DNA of 64,000 bases from Streptomyces sp. 1-11 (GCF_007176755.1 NZ_BJTV01000006.1:62001-126000); one strand, 5' to 3'; counted from the first letter of the stretch, positions 1 to 8,220 are shown. Notes: generated from the sequence alone by a model not told the origin. Numbers and translations: made by a program.

Positions 1-452
1 CTCGTCGCGTCGTCGATCTTCCCCTGCACGGAGCCGACCCGCTCGGTCAGCTCCGCGACCCGCTCCTGCGCGGACTCCCGGCGCTCCATGACCTCAAGGA
101 CGACGTCCTCCAGGTCGCCCTGCCGCTTGGCGAGGGAGGCGATCTCGTGCTGGAGGTTGGACAGGTCCTTGGGCGAGGTGACCGCGCCGGAGTCCAGGCG
201 CTGCTGGTCGCGGGCGGCGCGCTGGCGCACCTGGTCCACGTCCTGCTCGGCCTTGGTCTGCTCGCGGGCGGTGTCGCTCTCCTCGGTCTGCGCGGCCACC
301 AGCAGGTCGCGGAGCTGCGTGAGGTCCTTGTTCAGCGACTCGATCTCGGCGTGCTCGGGCAGCGACTTCCGCCTGTGCGCGAGCTGCTGCAGGCGGACGT
401 CGAGGGCCTGGACGTCGAGGAGTCGGATCTGGTCGGCGGGCGCGGCGTTCAG
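1..452 (-). CDS. C4-type zinc-ribbon protein, N-terminal coiled-coil part (partial)
   Basis: The gene runs off the left edge, so only about 150 N-terminal residues are visible. They begin NAAPADQIRLLDVQALD and continue as charged, heptad-like sequence rich in E, Q, R and K, as in the coiled-coil hairpin of CT398-like proteins that end in a four-cysteine zinc ribbon. The ribbon itself lies outside the window. The most likely start is a CTG at 452-450, whose last two bases are shared with the TGA stop of the upstream NIF3 gene; a GGGAG motif sits about 8 bases before it. No ATG, GTG or TTG fits better. The overlap implies translational coupling with NIF3, a pairing common in actinobacteria. Cellular role unknown; nucleic-acid binding is often suggested for the family. 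Confidence 0.8.
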   Translation of the reverse strand, partial: MNAAPADQIRLLDVQALDVRLQQLAHRRKSLPEHAEIESLNKDLTQLRDLLVAAQTEESDTAREQTKAEQDVDQVRQRAARDQQRLDSGAVTSPKDLSNLQHEIASLAKRQGDLEDVVLEVMERRESAQERVAELTERVGSVQGKIDDAT

Positions 453-1306
453 TTGGGGGCTCCCAATTGTTGAGTCGTGACGGTGGACGCCGCGTGGGCG
501 GTCCAGGGGTCGGTGACCGTCCTGGAGACGTGGACCCGCAGGCCCCAGTCGTGACGGTCGGAGATCTCGTCGAGCTGGGCGGCGGCCAGCTCGCACCAGG
601 GCCACTCGGTGGCCCAGTGCGCCGCGTCGAGCAGCGCGAGAGGACTGTGGGCCACGGCCTCCGAGGCCGGGTGGTGGCGCAGGTCGGCGGTGAGGAAGGC
701 GTCGACGCCGGCCGCGCGGACCTGGTCGAAGAGGCTGTCGCCGGAGCCGCCGCTGACGGCGACGGTGCGGACGACGGCCTCGGGGTCGCCGGCCACCCGG
801 ATGCCCTGCGCGGTGGCCGGCAGCCGCTCGGCGACCCTGGCGGCCAGCTCGCGCACGGTGAGCGGGTGGTCGAGTTCGCAGACCCGGCCCAGGCCCCGGC
901 AGCCCGCCGGGTCGGTCGGGTCGGGCACGAGGGGGCGCACGACCCGCAGGTCGAGCGCGCCGGCCAGCGCGTCGGAGACACCAGGGTCGGCGGTGTCGGC
1001 GTTGGTGTGGGCCACGTGCAGCGCGATGTCGTTCTTGATCAGCGTGTGCACGACGCGGCCCTTGGGGGTGGACGCCGCGACCGTGGTCGTCCCGCGCAGG
1101 TAGAGCGGGTGATGGGTGACCAGCAGGTCGGCGCCGAGTTCGACGGCCTCGTCGACGATCTCCCGCACGGGGTCGACGGCGAACAGGACCCGGGTGACCT
1201 CCTGGTCGGGGTCGCCCACCACCGTGCCGACCGCGTCCCAGGACTCGGCCCGCTCGGCGGGCCACAGGTTCTCCAGCGCGGCGATGACTTCAGACAGACG
1301 GGGCAC
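449..1306 (-). CDS. NIF3-like dinuclear metal centre protein (YqfO/YbgI family)
   Basis: A 285-residue cytoplasmic protein of the NIF3 family, which forms toroidal hexamers with two metals per subunit. The metal-binding signature is present: LLVTHHPLYL with H65 and H66, HTNAD with H100 and D104, and a C-terminal HWATEWPWCE segment supplying H and E ligands. The biochemical role of the family is not settled; some members resemble GTP cyclohydrolase I type 2. The start is GTG at 1306, with no ribosome-binding site but a TAGCCT box 7 bases upstream, so the mRNA is probably leaderless. Its stop overlaps the CTG start of the zinc-ribbon gene. Divergent from the gene at 1493. Confidence 0.9.
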   Translation of the reverse strand: MPRLSEVIAALENLWPAERAESWDAVGTVVGDPDQEVTRVLFAVDPVREIVDEAVELGADLLVTHHPLYLRGTTTVAASTPKGRVVHTLIKNDIALHVAHTNADTADPGVSDALAGALDLRVVRPLVPDPTDPAGCRGLGRVCELDHPLTVRELAARVAERLPATAQGIRVAGDPEAVVRTVAVSGGSGDSLFDQVRAAGVDAFLTADLRHHPASEAVAHSPLALLDAAHWATEWPWCELAAAQLDEISDRHDWGLRVHVSRTVTDPWTAHAASTVTTQQLGAPN

Positions 1307-1313
1307 GGGGAAA

Positions 1314-1319
1314 AGGCTA
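1314..1319 (-). promoter_or_regulatory. -10 box of NIF3 gene (leaderless)
   Basis: TAGCCT on the minus strand, 7 bases from the GTG start and with no purine-rich ribosome-binding site between. I see no convincing -35. Confidence 0.5.
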
Positions 1320-1492
1320 CCTGGCCGTTTCGCGCGGATGTACCGCGTCCGCCCCGGCCGGACCGCTCAGCACAGGGGCCGCGATGCCCTCAGCTGAATC
1401 GCTTCTGCACCACCCGTATGTGTGAAGCCGCCGCCCACCGGCCCCCGCCTGTGCGTGCGAAAACTAGCTTCGTGGCCGGAGGTGACCGAACG

Positions 1493-2701
1493 ATGACGGC
1501 CTGTGCGATCGAACCCCCTTCCACCGACCGGTCCGGCGAGGGCGACGGTGCGCCGGGGACGGGCTGCGCCATCACGGCGGACGGCGCCTACGCCGCCCGG
1601 CTCGCGCCGGACGGTGACTCCTGGTTCCCGGAGCGCTGGACGCTGGACGGCCCGGAGCCGTACGCGGTGCCGCTGCCCGGCCACCGGCCGGAGGAACCCG
1701 GCGCCCAGGTGCAGCCGATGGGCGACGGGCGGGTGCTGATCCACCGGCCGGCGCAGGAGCACCGGCACACCTTCTGCCTGCTCTACCCGACCGGACCCGG
1801 CACCGGCGAGCTGCCACTGGGGACGGTGGAGTGCCCGCAGCCCGGCACCCGGCTCACGCTGCTGCCCCCGGCGCCGGGCGGTGCGCGGGCGTACGCCCTG
1901 GCCGTCGGTCCACGGGCCACGGCGGTGTGGCTGGTGGCGGGCGGCGCGTCCGGGCCCGAGCGGCTGGCCGAGGTCGAAGGGCGCTGCTCGGGCGGGGTGT
2001 GGCTGGACGGGGCCGGGCGGCTGCTCGCGCTGGACCGGGAGCTGGCCGGGCGCGTCAAGACGGTGGTGGTGGACCTGGGGCGCGGCGGCGAGGTGTCCCC
2101 GCTGCTGCAGATCGCGGAGGACAGCGACGACCGGCTGCTGCTGGCCGACCCGGACAGCGGGCTGCTGCTGATCTCCTCGGACGCGCCCTCCCCGGGGCGG
2201 GAACGACTGGGCTGGGGGGTGCTGGGCAGCACGCTGCCGGTGCGCTTCCCGGAGAGCCTGCGCGTCGCGGGCTGCTCGGTGACGCCGTTCGCGATCCAGC
2301 CGGGGCAGGTGCTGATGCCGGAGAACTGCGCGGTCGCGCTGCGCGTCGAGGGGCCGGCCGGCGGCTGGGTCGGCACCTGGCGGCCGGCCGAGCGGCGGGT
2401 ACGTCATCTCCCCGCGCCGCGGGGATGGTTGACCGGGTGCGGGCTGTGGACGCGGGAGGGGGTGCTGCGGCTGCCGTACGCCACGGGAGAGGTCCCGTGC
2501 GGCGTGGCGGAGCTGACGCCGCCCTGCGGGGAGCCGGGCGGAGCGGAGGCGGCGGGGCCGGAGGAACCGGCCCGGGGCGGCACGTCCGCCGGGGCGCCCG
2601 AGACGCCCGGCGGGACTCCGGCGGCGGACCCCGGGGAGCCGGCGACGGTGCGTCCGGTGCCGCTGCGGGAGGCGCCGCTCGGACGACTTGTAACAAAGTA
2701 G
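1493..2701 (+). CDS. Conserved Streptomyces hypothetical protein, propeller-like
   Basis: A 402-residue protein I do not recognise by function. Its middle has recurring short strands with G-W, D-G and L-L-L patterns (for example LLLADPDSGLLLISSD, and GVWLDGAGRLLALD), which suggests a beta-propeller or similar all-beta fold. The last 80 residues are low complexity, rich in P, G, E and A. There is no signal peptide or membrane segment, so it is probably cytoplasmic. ATG at 1493 was chosen because GGAGG lies at 1478-1482; an in-frame GTG at 1472 is possible but has no site before it. The longer upstream open frame is antisense to NIF3 and is not real. Confidence 0.7.
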   Translation: MTACAIEPPSTDRSGEGDGAPGTGCAITADGAYAARLAPDGDSWFPERWTLDGPEPYAVPLPGHRPEEPGAQVQPMGDGRVLIHRPAQEHRHTFCLLYPTGPGTGELPLGTVECPQPGTRLTLLPPAPGGARAYALAVGPRATAVWLVAGGASGPERLAEVEGRCSGGVWLDGAGRLLALDRELAGRVKTVVVDLGRGGEVSPLLQIAEDSDDRLLLADPDSGLLLISSDAPSPGRERLGWGVLGSTLPVRFPESLRVAGCSVTPFAIQPGQVLMPENCAVALRVEGPAGGWVGTWRPAERRVRHLPAPRGWLTGCGLWTREGVLRLPYATGEVPCGVAELTPPCGEPGGAEAAGPEEPARGGTSAGAPETPGGTPAADPGEPATVRPVPLREAPLGRLVTK

Positions 2702-2795
2702 TGCCGGTCGGCGTGCCCGCCTGGATCCGGCCGGTGGTGGGTTGGTTACACTCGCCCGGCTGTAAGAGATCATGTTGACGGGGTGAATTCTTCCG

Positions 2796-2954
2796 ATGAG
2801 CGACACCAGCACGACTCAGCCGCTGTCTGCCGACTCTCAGGACGTGGACGGCCACGGCCGGCACCGGGGGGCGCTCGCGTCCCAGGACGGTGAGACCGCT
2901 CCGCGCGGGCGTCACCGCAAGCCGGCTGAGGAGACCGCCGAGGCGGCTGCCTGA
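2796..2954 (+). CDS. Small hydrophilic conserved protein (52 aa)
   Basis: ATG at 2796 opens a 52-residue frame (MSDTSTTQPLSADSQ..., ending AEETAEAAA) with strong G/C at third positions and a well-formed terminator immediately downstream. The protein is charged, rich in H, R, D and E, carries two GRHR motifs (GHGRHRG and RGRHRK) and has no hydrophobic core, so it is probably disordered. I recall similar short proteins in other Streptomyces but know of no function. A weak ribosome-binding site (ACGGGGTG) lies about 10 bases upstream. Conserved tiny proteins like this are easily missed by gene callers. Confidence 0.65.
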   Translation: MSDTSTTQPLSADSQDVDGHGRHRGALASQDGETAPRGRHRKPAEETAEAAA

Positions 2955-2968
2955 CGGCAGTGACGTGA

Positions 2969-3004
2969 GGAGGGGCTTCCCGTCGTCGGACGGGGAGCCC
3001 CTCC
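2969..3004 (+). terminator. Rho-independent-type hairpin after the 52-aa gene
   Basis: A 16-base stem (one G-T pair) closes around the tetraloop GTCG and starts 15 bases after the stop. It lies between convergent genes and could serve both strands. Confidence 0.8.
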
Positions 3005-3005
3005 T

Positions 3006-3071
3006 TCGTCTGTCGGGAGTGTTCCCTCCGTCTGTCGGGAGGGTTCCTCTCGTCTCTCAGGAGTGTTCGAC
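3006..3071. repeat. 22-bp tandem repeat, three copies, overlapping the end of the MaoC gene
   Basis: Copies at 3006-3027, 3028-3049 and 3050-3071 share the core CGTCTGTCGGGAG and GTTCC. The third is more diverged and contains the stop codon (3057-3059) and last codons of the MaoC gene, so copies 1 and 2 look like duplications of that gene's 3' end. Confidence 0.75.
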
Positions 3072-3914
3072 GACGGTGTCGGCGAGGACGGGGGCCTCGT
3101 CCCGGTCGGCGGCGCTCACGGCCACCCGGACCGCGCCCTCTCCCCGCCACATGCGGATCCGCAGGGTCTCCCCCGGGTGGACCACTCCGGCGAACCGGGT
3201 GGCGTACGAGCGGACCCGGCCGACGTCGCCGCCGAGCAGCGTGTCGACGACCGCCTTGAGCGTCATGCCGTAGGTGCACAGCCCGTGCAGGACGGGCCGT
3301 TCGAACCCGGCGGCCCTGGCGAACTCCGGGTCGGCGTGCAGGGGGTTCAGGTCGCCGGAGAGGCGGTACAGCAGGGCCTGGTCCTCGCGGGTCGGCCGGT
3401 CCACGGTCCGGTCGGGCTCGCCCTCGGGCGGGTCGGGGCGGGCGGTGGGACCGCGGTCGCCGCCCCAGCCGCCCTCGCCGCGCAGGAAGATGCCGGCCTC
3501 GCTGGTCCACAGCGGGCCGTCGGCGTCGGCGACGTCGGTGCGCAGCACCAGGACGGCCGCCGTGCCCTTGTCGTGCAGGCCGGTGACGCGGGAGGTGGCG
3601 GTGGCGGCGCCCCGCACCGGGACGGGGCGGTGCACCGTGAGCGACTGACCGCCGTGCAGGACGCGGGCCAGGTCGACGTCGACGCCCGGCGTGGACAGGC
3701 CGCTGATCACTCCCGGCGGTCCGCCGCCCGCGACGGTGGCGAAGCTGGGCAGGACGTGCAGCCGGGACTCCAGGGTGTAGCGCAGCTCGCCGGGGTCGGT
3801 GGCGGGCACGCCGGCCCCGATCCCCAGGTGGTAGAGCTGGACGTCCTTCGCGGTCCAGGCGATCTCGCCGGAACGGGGTCCGGCGGCGAGGACCTTGGCT
3901 GCGTCGATCGGCAA
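3057..3914 (-). CDS. MaoC-like (R)-specific enoyl-CoA hydratase, two hot-dog domains
   Basis: A 285-residue cytoplasmic protein. Residues 1-150 form an N-terminal hot-dog fold without catalytic residues. Residues 160-285 carry the hydratase-2 signature, with D188 and H193 in LSGDLNPLHADPEFA followed by the conserved VLHG. This double hot-dog layout is that of MaoC hydratases that hydrate trans-2-enoyl-CoA or dehydrate 3-hydroxyacyl-CoA. The substrate cannot be told from sequence. The start is TTG at 3914, supported by AGGAG seven bases upstream; no ATG or GTG fits. A good promoter lies at 3977-4005. The gene is alone, divergent from the sensor kinase. Confidence 0.88.
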   Translation of the reverse strand: MPIDAAKVLAAGPRSGEIAWTAKDVQLYHLGIGAGVPATDPGELRYTLESRLHVLPSFATVAGGGPPGVISGLSTPGVDVDLARVLHGGQSLTVHRPVPVRGAATATSRVTGLHDKGTAAVLVLRTDVADADGPLWTSEAGIFLRGEGGWGGDRGPTARPDPPEGEPDRTVDRPTREDQALLYRLSGDLNPLHADPEFARAAGFERPVLHGLCTYGMTLKAVVDTLLGGDVGRVRSYATRFAGVVHPGETLRIRMWRGEGAVRVAVSAADRDEAPVLADTVVEHS

Positions 3915-3976
3915 AGGGGAACTCCTGACCTGGGGCCGGCGGGCCGGACTGGAACGCGTTGCAGTCCGGCGCCCTC

Positions 3977-4005
3977 TGTATAGCCGAGCGTCCACGGCTT
4001 GTGAA
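3977..4005 (-). promoter_or_regulatory. Housekeeping-type promoter of the MaoC gene
   Basis: On the minus strand, TTCACA (4005-4000) and TATACA (3982-3977) are separated by exactly 17 bases, close to the HrdB consensus. The start codon is about 60 bases downstream. Confidence 0.65.
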
Positions 4006-4157
4006 GGCCGGCGGTGCGGCGCCGGGATCCACGCCCGTGACATTCGTCCTGCCGGAGTCCGTACACGCGGACCTGCCGACAGCGGGCGCCCGGTTCGTAC
4101 GCTGGCCGTCGTACCACCGCCACGGGGCGGTGGCCGTCGGACCGGGGGGCGAGTGAC

Positions 4158-5435
4158 ATGGCGTGGTGGGCACGGGCGAGAGGCCGTCTGCGGGGACCGG
4201 GCGAGGTGCGGGCCGCGGTGAAGCGCCGCCGGACCCCGTGGCGGAAGGGCGGGGATCCGGCCGTGGACCACCCGGGTCCGCCGCCCACCGGCTTCTCCCT
4301 GCTGCCCTGGCTGCTGATGGGCATGGGGTCCTTCTCCAACCTGCTCCAGGGCGAGACCCCGAACCCGTGGATCGGCGGCCTGGGCCTGCTGGCCTTCAAC
4401 TCCCTGTACATCTACGTCACCTTCCGCTCCTTCGACCGGGACCGGCGCCGGGCGCCGTCCACCCGGGTGGCGCTGCTGCTGATGGCGCTGCTGACCACGG
4501 CCCTGGGACTGGGGTACGGCGGAAGCTGGCTGATGTTCTTCCCGCTGCTCGGGCTCGCCACCGGCGCCACCCTGCGCGGTCCGTGGCTGGGCCGTGCCGG
4601 CCTGTTCCTCACGCTGTACGCGGGCGGCGTCTCCGCACTGCGCGGTGGCTGGTCGGACGCCACGAGCATCGCCTACGCGACCTTCCTGTCCAGCATGGTG
4701 ACCGCCGCGATCCTCGGTCTGTCCGAGGCGGTGCGGGAGTTGCGCGCCGCCCGGGAGGAACTGGCCACGCAGGCGGTGGAGAAGGAGCGGCTGCGGTTCT
4801 CCCGCGATCTGCACTACCTGCTCGGCCACACCCTGTCGGTGATCGTGGTGAAGTCCGAGGCGGCCCGGCGGCTGGCCCCGCGCGACATGGACGCGGCGCT
4901 CACCCAGATCGGCGACATCGAGTCGGTGGGCCGCCAGGCCCTCACCGAGATCCGGGAGGCGGTGACCGGCTACCGCGAGGGCAGCCTCGGCACCGAGCTG
5001 GCCCGGGCCCGCTCGGCGCTGTCCGCGGCGAGCGTGACGCCGGAGGTGCGCCGGTCCGGGACGCCGCTCACCCCGGCCACCGAGGCGCTGCTCGGCTGGG
5101 TGGTGCGCGAGGCGGTCACCAACGTCGTCCGGCACAGCGACGCCACCCACTGCGAGATCACCATCGAGGGCGCCGCCGAGCGGGTGCGGCTCACCGTCGC
5201 CGACAACGGCACCGGCACCGGCACCGGCACCGGCACCGGCGGGACCCGCACGCGTCCCGCCGAGGGCATCGGCGGCACCGGTCTGACGGGTCTGACCGAG
5301 CGCCTCGCGGCGGCGGGCGGCTCCCTCACGGCCGGCCCGTCGCCGCGCGGCGGTTTCTCGGTCACCGCCGAGCTGCCGGTGGAACCGGCCCGGGCGGCCG
5401 CCGTGGGGGCGGCCACGGCGCCCGGGGAGTGCTGA
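4158..5435 (+). CDS. Sensor histidine kinase, NarL/DesK class
   Basis: A 425-residue membrane kinase. Four to five hydrophobic segments lie between residues 45 and 185. A HisKA_3 dimerisation domain follows with the phospho-acceptor H219 in RDLHYLLGH, then a GHKL ATPase domain with N-box N322 (REAVTNVVRHS), DNG at 349-351 and a GIGGTGLTGL glycine box. The signal is unknown. An unusual Gly-Thr run directly after DNG is encoded by five ACCGGC units (5211-5240). ATG at 4158 follows GGGGGGCGAG. The partner regulator is probably the NarL-type gene at 5689, although 253 bases separate them and that gene has its own promoter. Confidence 0.9.
   Translation: MAWWARARGRLRGPGEVRAAVKRRRTPWRKGGDPAVDHPGPPPTGFSLLPWLLMGMGSFSNLLQGETPNPWIGGLGLLAFNSLYIYVTFRSFDRDRRRAPSTRVALLLMALLTTALGLGYGGSWLMFFPLLGLATGATLRGPWLGRAGLFLTLYAGGVSALRGGWSDATSIAYATFLSSMVTAAILGLSEAVRELRAAREELATQAVEKERLRFSRDLHYLLGHTLSVIVVKSEAARRLAPRDMDAALTQIGDIESVGRQALTEIREAVTGYREGSLGTELARARSALSAASVTPEVRRSGTPLTPATEALLGWVVREAVTNVVRHSDATHCEITIEGAAERVRLTVADNGTGTGTGTGTGGTRTRPAEGIGGTGLTGLTERLAAAGGSLTAGPSPRGGFSVTAELPVEPARAAAVGAATAPGEC
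5211..5240 (+). repeat. Hexanucleotide microsatellite (ACCGGC x5) in the kinase ATP lid
   Basis: Five perfect ACCGGC units extend the Gly-Thr stretch after the DNG motif of the ATPase domain. Changes in copy number would stay in frame. Confidence 0.9.
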
Positions 5436-5571
5436 CCGCCCGGCTCACGTCGTCGCTCCCCGAGGTGGCGCCGTCCCAGGCGGTGGGACCACCGCCGCTC
5501 GCGATGCGGACCTCGTGGTCGCAGTGGCGCAGGTGCCGCGCCGGGCGGCCAACCGAGTCAGCCGTCGAAAG

Positions 5572-5610
5572 GCCGATCAACCACCGTAATCGCAGGGGCG
5601 GTTGTTCGGC
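5572..5610. promoter_or_regulatory. Inverted repeat between kinase and response regulator
   Basis: Arms 5572-5585 and 5597-5610 match at 12 of 14 positions around an 11-base loop. It could be a terminator for the kinase or an operator for the response-regulator promoter. Confidence 0.45.
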
Positions 5611-5676
5611 TGTCACCGGGGGCCGTCGGCCCCCGCGGCGGAGGGAAGCGCCCGGTCCCGAACGGGCGGTCCTGGC

Positions 5677-5682
5677 TACCCT
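5677..5682 (+). promoter_or_regulatory. -10 box of response regulator (leaderless)
   Basis: TACCCT, then six bases, then GTG, with no ribosome-binding site. Confidence 0.5.
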
Positions 5683-5688
5683 GGGCCC

Positions 5689-6300
5689 GTGAACGACATC
5701 CGAGTCCTGCTCGCCGAGGACCAGGGCATGATGCGCGGGGCCCTCGCCCTGCTGCTCGGCATGGAGGACGACATCGAGGTGGTCGCCCAGGTGTCGACCG
5801 GCGACGCGATCGTGGACGCCGTCGTCGCGCACCGCCCGGACGTGGCGCTGCTGGACATCGAACTGCCCGGCATCAGCGGCCTGGACGCGGCGGCCGCGCT
5901 GCGCGAGCGGGCGCCCGGGTGCCGGGTGCTGATCCTGACCACCTTCGGCCGGCCCGGCTATCTGCGCCGGGCCATGGAGGCCGGGGCGGCCGGCTTCCTC
6001 GTCAAGGACGGGCCGGTGGAGGAACTGGCCGCCGCCATCAGGCGGGTGCTCGCCGGGGAGACGGTGGTCGATCCGGCACTGGCCGCGGCCGCCCTCAGCG
6101 CCGGGCCGAACCCGCTGACGGCCCGCGAACGCGAGGTGCTGACGGCGTCGGTGGACGGGGCGACGGTGGCCGACATCGCCGGCCGGCTCCACCTGTCCGA
6201 GTCCACCGTCCGCAACTACCTGTCCGCCGCCATCGGCAAGACCGGCACCCGCAACCGCGCGGAGGCGGTGCGGGAGGCCCGGCAGCAGGGGTGGCTGTGA
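5689..6300 (+). CDS. Response regulator, NarL/LuxR type
   Basis: A 203-residue DNA-binding regulator. The receiver domain (1-125) has an acidic pair in LLAEDQ, phospho-acceptor D56 in ALLDIELPG, a switch Thr in LILTTF and Lys in FLVKDG. The output domain (140-203) is a LuxR-type helix-turn-helix (LTAREREVL ... VADIAGRLHLSESTVRNYLS). The sequence is close to DesR-type regulators. GTG at 5689 is the likely start because a -10 box sits six bases upstream, implying a leaderless mRNA independent of the kinase transcript. A 15-bp palindrome at 6356-6370, between this gene and the MFS gene, is a candidate target. Confidence 0.92.
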   Translation: MNDIRVLLAEDQGMMRGALALLLGMEDDIEVVAQVSTGDAIVDAVVAHRPDVALLDIELPGISGLDAAAALRERAPGCRVLILTTFGRPGYLRRAMEAGAAGFLVKDGPVEELAAAIRRVLAGETVVDPALAAAALSAGPNPLTAREREVLTASVDGATVADIAGRLHLSESTVRNYLSAAIGKTGTRNRAEAVREARQQGWL

Positions 6301-6355
6301 GCCGCGGCCGGGACACCGGCCCGCACCCCGGCACTCCCGGACAGCCGGCCACTCG

Positions 6356-6370
6356 CTGACGGGACGTCAG
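6356..6370. promoter_or_regulatory. 15-bp palindrome upstream of MFS gene
   Basis: CTGACG-GGA-CGTCAG, perfect 6-base arms with a 3-base centre, 108 bases before the MFS start. Possible operator for the adjacent response regulator. Confidence 0.4.
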
Positions 6371-6477
6371 AAACCCATGGGCGGGTCAAGGATTCGTTAG
6401 AGGCTCGAAGCAACGGAATAGTTGCCCGTGCATACGAGGTTGACCCGGCACTGATGTCACCCGGGAGGCCCAACTCA

Positions 6478-8220
6478 ATGACGCACACGACGACCGACCA
6501 GCCCCGCCGGGGGGCGGGTGGGGCCGTGGTCCCGGTGCTCGCCTTCGCGGGCATCGTGGTCGCGGTGATGCAGACCCTGCTGGTGCCGGTCATCAAGGAC
6601 CTGCCGCAACTTCTGGCGACCGCTCCCAGCAACGCCACGTGGGTGCTCACCTCGACCCTGCTGTCCGGCGCCGTGGCCACCCCGATCATGGGCCGGCTCG
6701 GCGACCTGTACGGCAAGCGGCGCATGCTGGTCCTCAGCCTCGCCGTGATGGTGGTCGGCGCTCTGGTCAGCGCGCTCACCAGCACCCTGCTCACCATGAT
6801 CGTCGGCCGCACCCTGCAGGGCTTCGCCATGGGCGCCATCCCGCTGGGCATCGGCCTGATGCGGGACATGCTGCCGCGGGAGCGGCTCGGCTCGGCCATG
6901 GCCCTGATGAGCTCCTCCATCGGCGTCGGCGGCGGCCTCGCCCTGCCCGCGGCCGCCCTGGTCGCCCAGCACACCGACTGGCACGCCCTGTTCTACGGCG
7001 CGGCCGGGCTCGGCGCGCTCGCCATCGCCCTCACCCTGTTCGTCGTGCCCGAGTCCCCGATGCGGGCCAAGGGCTCCTTCGACCTGCTCGGCGCGCTCGG
7101 CCTGTCCGCCGGCCTGGTGCTGCTCCTGCTGCCCGTCACCAAGGGCAGCGACTGGGGCTGGTCCTCCGGCACGACGCTCGGCCTGTTCGGCGCCTCCGTC
7201 GCCGTGTTCCTGCTGTGGGGCCTGTACGAGCTGCGCGTGCCGGCGCCGCTGGTCGACCTGCGCACCACCGCCCGCCGCGAGGTGCTGCTCACCAACCTGG
7301 CCTCGATCATGGTCGGCGTCAGCTTCTACGTCGTCTCGCTGGTGCTGCCCCAGTTGCTCCAGCTCCCCAGCGCCACCGGCTACGGCCTCGGCCGGTCCAT
7401 GGTGGTCGCGGGTCTGTGCGTGGCCCCGCTGGGCCTGACGATGATGTTCACGGCGCCGGTGTACGCCCGCTTGTCCGCCCGCTACGGCCCGCGGACCACG
7501 CTCATCACCGGCCTGCTGATCATCGGCGCCGGCTACGGCGGCGGTCTCGGCCTGATGGACGCCGCCTGGCAGACGATCGTCACGTCGGTCGTGCTCGGCG
7601 CGGGCATCGGCCTCGCCTACTCCTCCCTGCCCGCGCTGATCATCGGCGCGGTCCCGGCCTCGGAGACCGGCGCGGCCAACGGGCTCAACACGCTGATGCG
7701 GTCCATCGGCACCTCCGTCTCCAGCGCCGTCATCGGCATGGTGCTGGCCAACACGGCGAACGACGTGGGCGGCGTGGCGGTCCCCACCATGCACGGCTTC
7801 CGCGTCTCGTTCCTCATCGCCACGGCCGCGGTCGCGGTGGGCCTGCTGCTCGCGTTGTTCCTGCCCAGGGCGCCCCGCCCGGCCCAGCACACCCAGCTGC
7901 GGGCCAGCAGCGAGGAGGAGGCCGGCATCCGGCACGCCGAGGAGGTCCTGCGCGGCTTCCGCGGCCGGGTGCTGGACGCCGACGGCACCCCGGTCGCCCG
8001 CGCCAAGGTCACCCTGATCGACCGCCGGGGCCGGCAGGCGGGCGCCACCCTCTCCGGGGAGGACGGCTCCTACGCCCTCTCGGTCCCCGCCGAGGGGCCG
8101 TACGTGCTGGCCGCCAAGGCCGCCGGGCACGGGCCGCTGGCCTCGGCCGCCACGCACGCCGGCGACGACCGCCCGGTCCACCTGGACCTGCCCCTGCCGG
8201 GCGGGGCGCCCGGCGCCTGA
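6478..8220 (+). CDS. MFS drug-efflux-type transporter with C-terminal carboxypeptidase-regulatory-like domain
   Basis: A 580-residue inner-membrane transporter. About 490 residues contain 12-14 hydrophobic segments with the MFS motif A variant GRLGDLYGKRRML and a motif-C-like glycine-rich helix. The last 85 residues are soluble and resemble the carboxypeptidase regulatory-like fold (GRVLDADGTPVARAKVTLIDRRG, then GSYALSVPAEGPYVL). That beta-sandwich is normally extracellular in peptidases and outer-membrane transporters, so its fusion to an MFS protein is uncommon. ATG at 6478 has GGGAGG nine bases upstream. Substrate unknown; the two-component system upstream may control it. A hairpin terminator follows at 8285-8313. 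Confidence 0.85.
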   Translation: MTHTTTDQPRRGAGGAVVPVLAFAGIVVAVMQTLLVPVIKDLPQLLATAPSNATWVLTSTLLSGAVATPIMGRLGDLYGKRRMLVLSLAVMVVGALVSALTSTLLTMIVGRTLQGFAMGAIPLGIGLMRDMLPRERLGSAMALMSSSIGVGGGLALPAAALVAQHTDWHALFYGAAGLGALAIALTLFVVPESPMRAKGSFDLLGALGLSAGLVLLLLPVTKGSDWGWSSGTTLGLFGASVAVFLLWGLYELRVPAPLVDLRTTARREVLLTNLASIMVGVSFYVVSLVLPQLLQLPSATGYGLGRSMVVAGLCVAPLGLTMMFTAPVYARLSARYGPRTTLITGLLIIGAGYGGGLGLMDAAWQTIVTSVVLGAGIGLAYSSLPALIIGAVPASETGAANGLNTLMRSIGTSVSSAVIGMVLANTANDVGGVAVPTMHGFRVSFLIATAAVAVGLLLALFLPRAPRPAQHTQLRASSEEEAGIRHAEEVLRGFRGRVLDADGTPVARAKVTLIDRRGRQAGATLSGEDGSYALSVPAEGPYVLAAKAAGHGPLASAATHAGDDRPVHLDLPLPGGAPGA

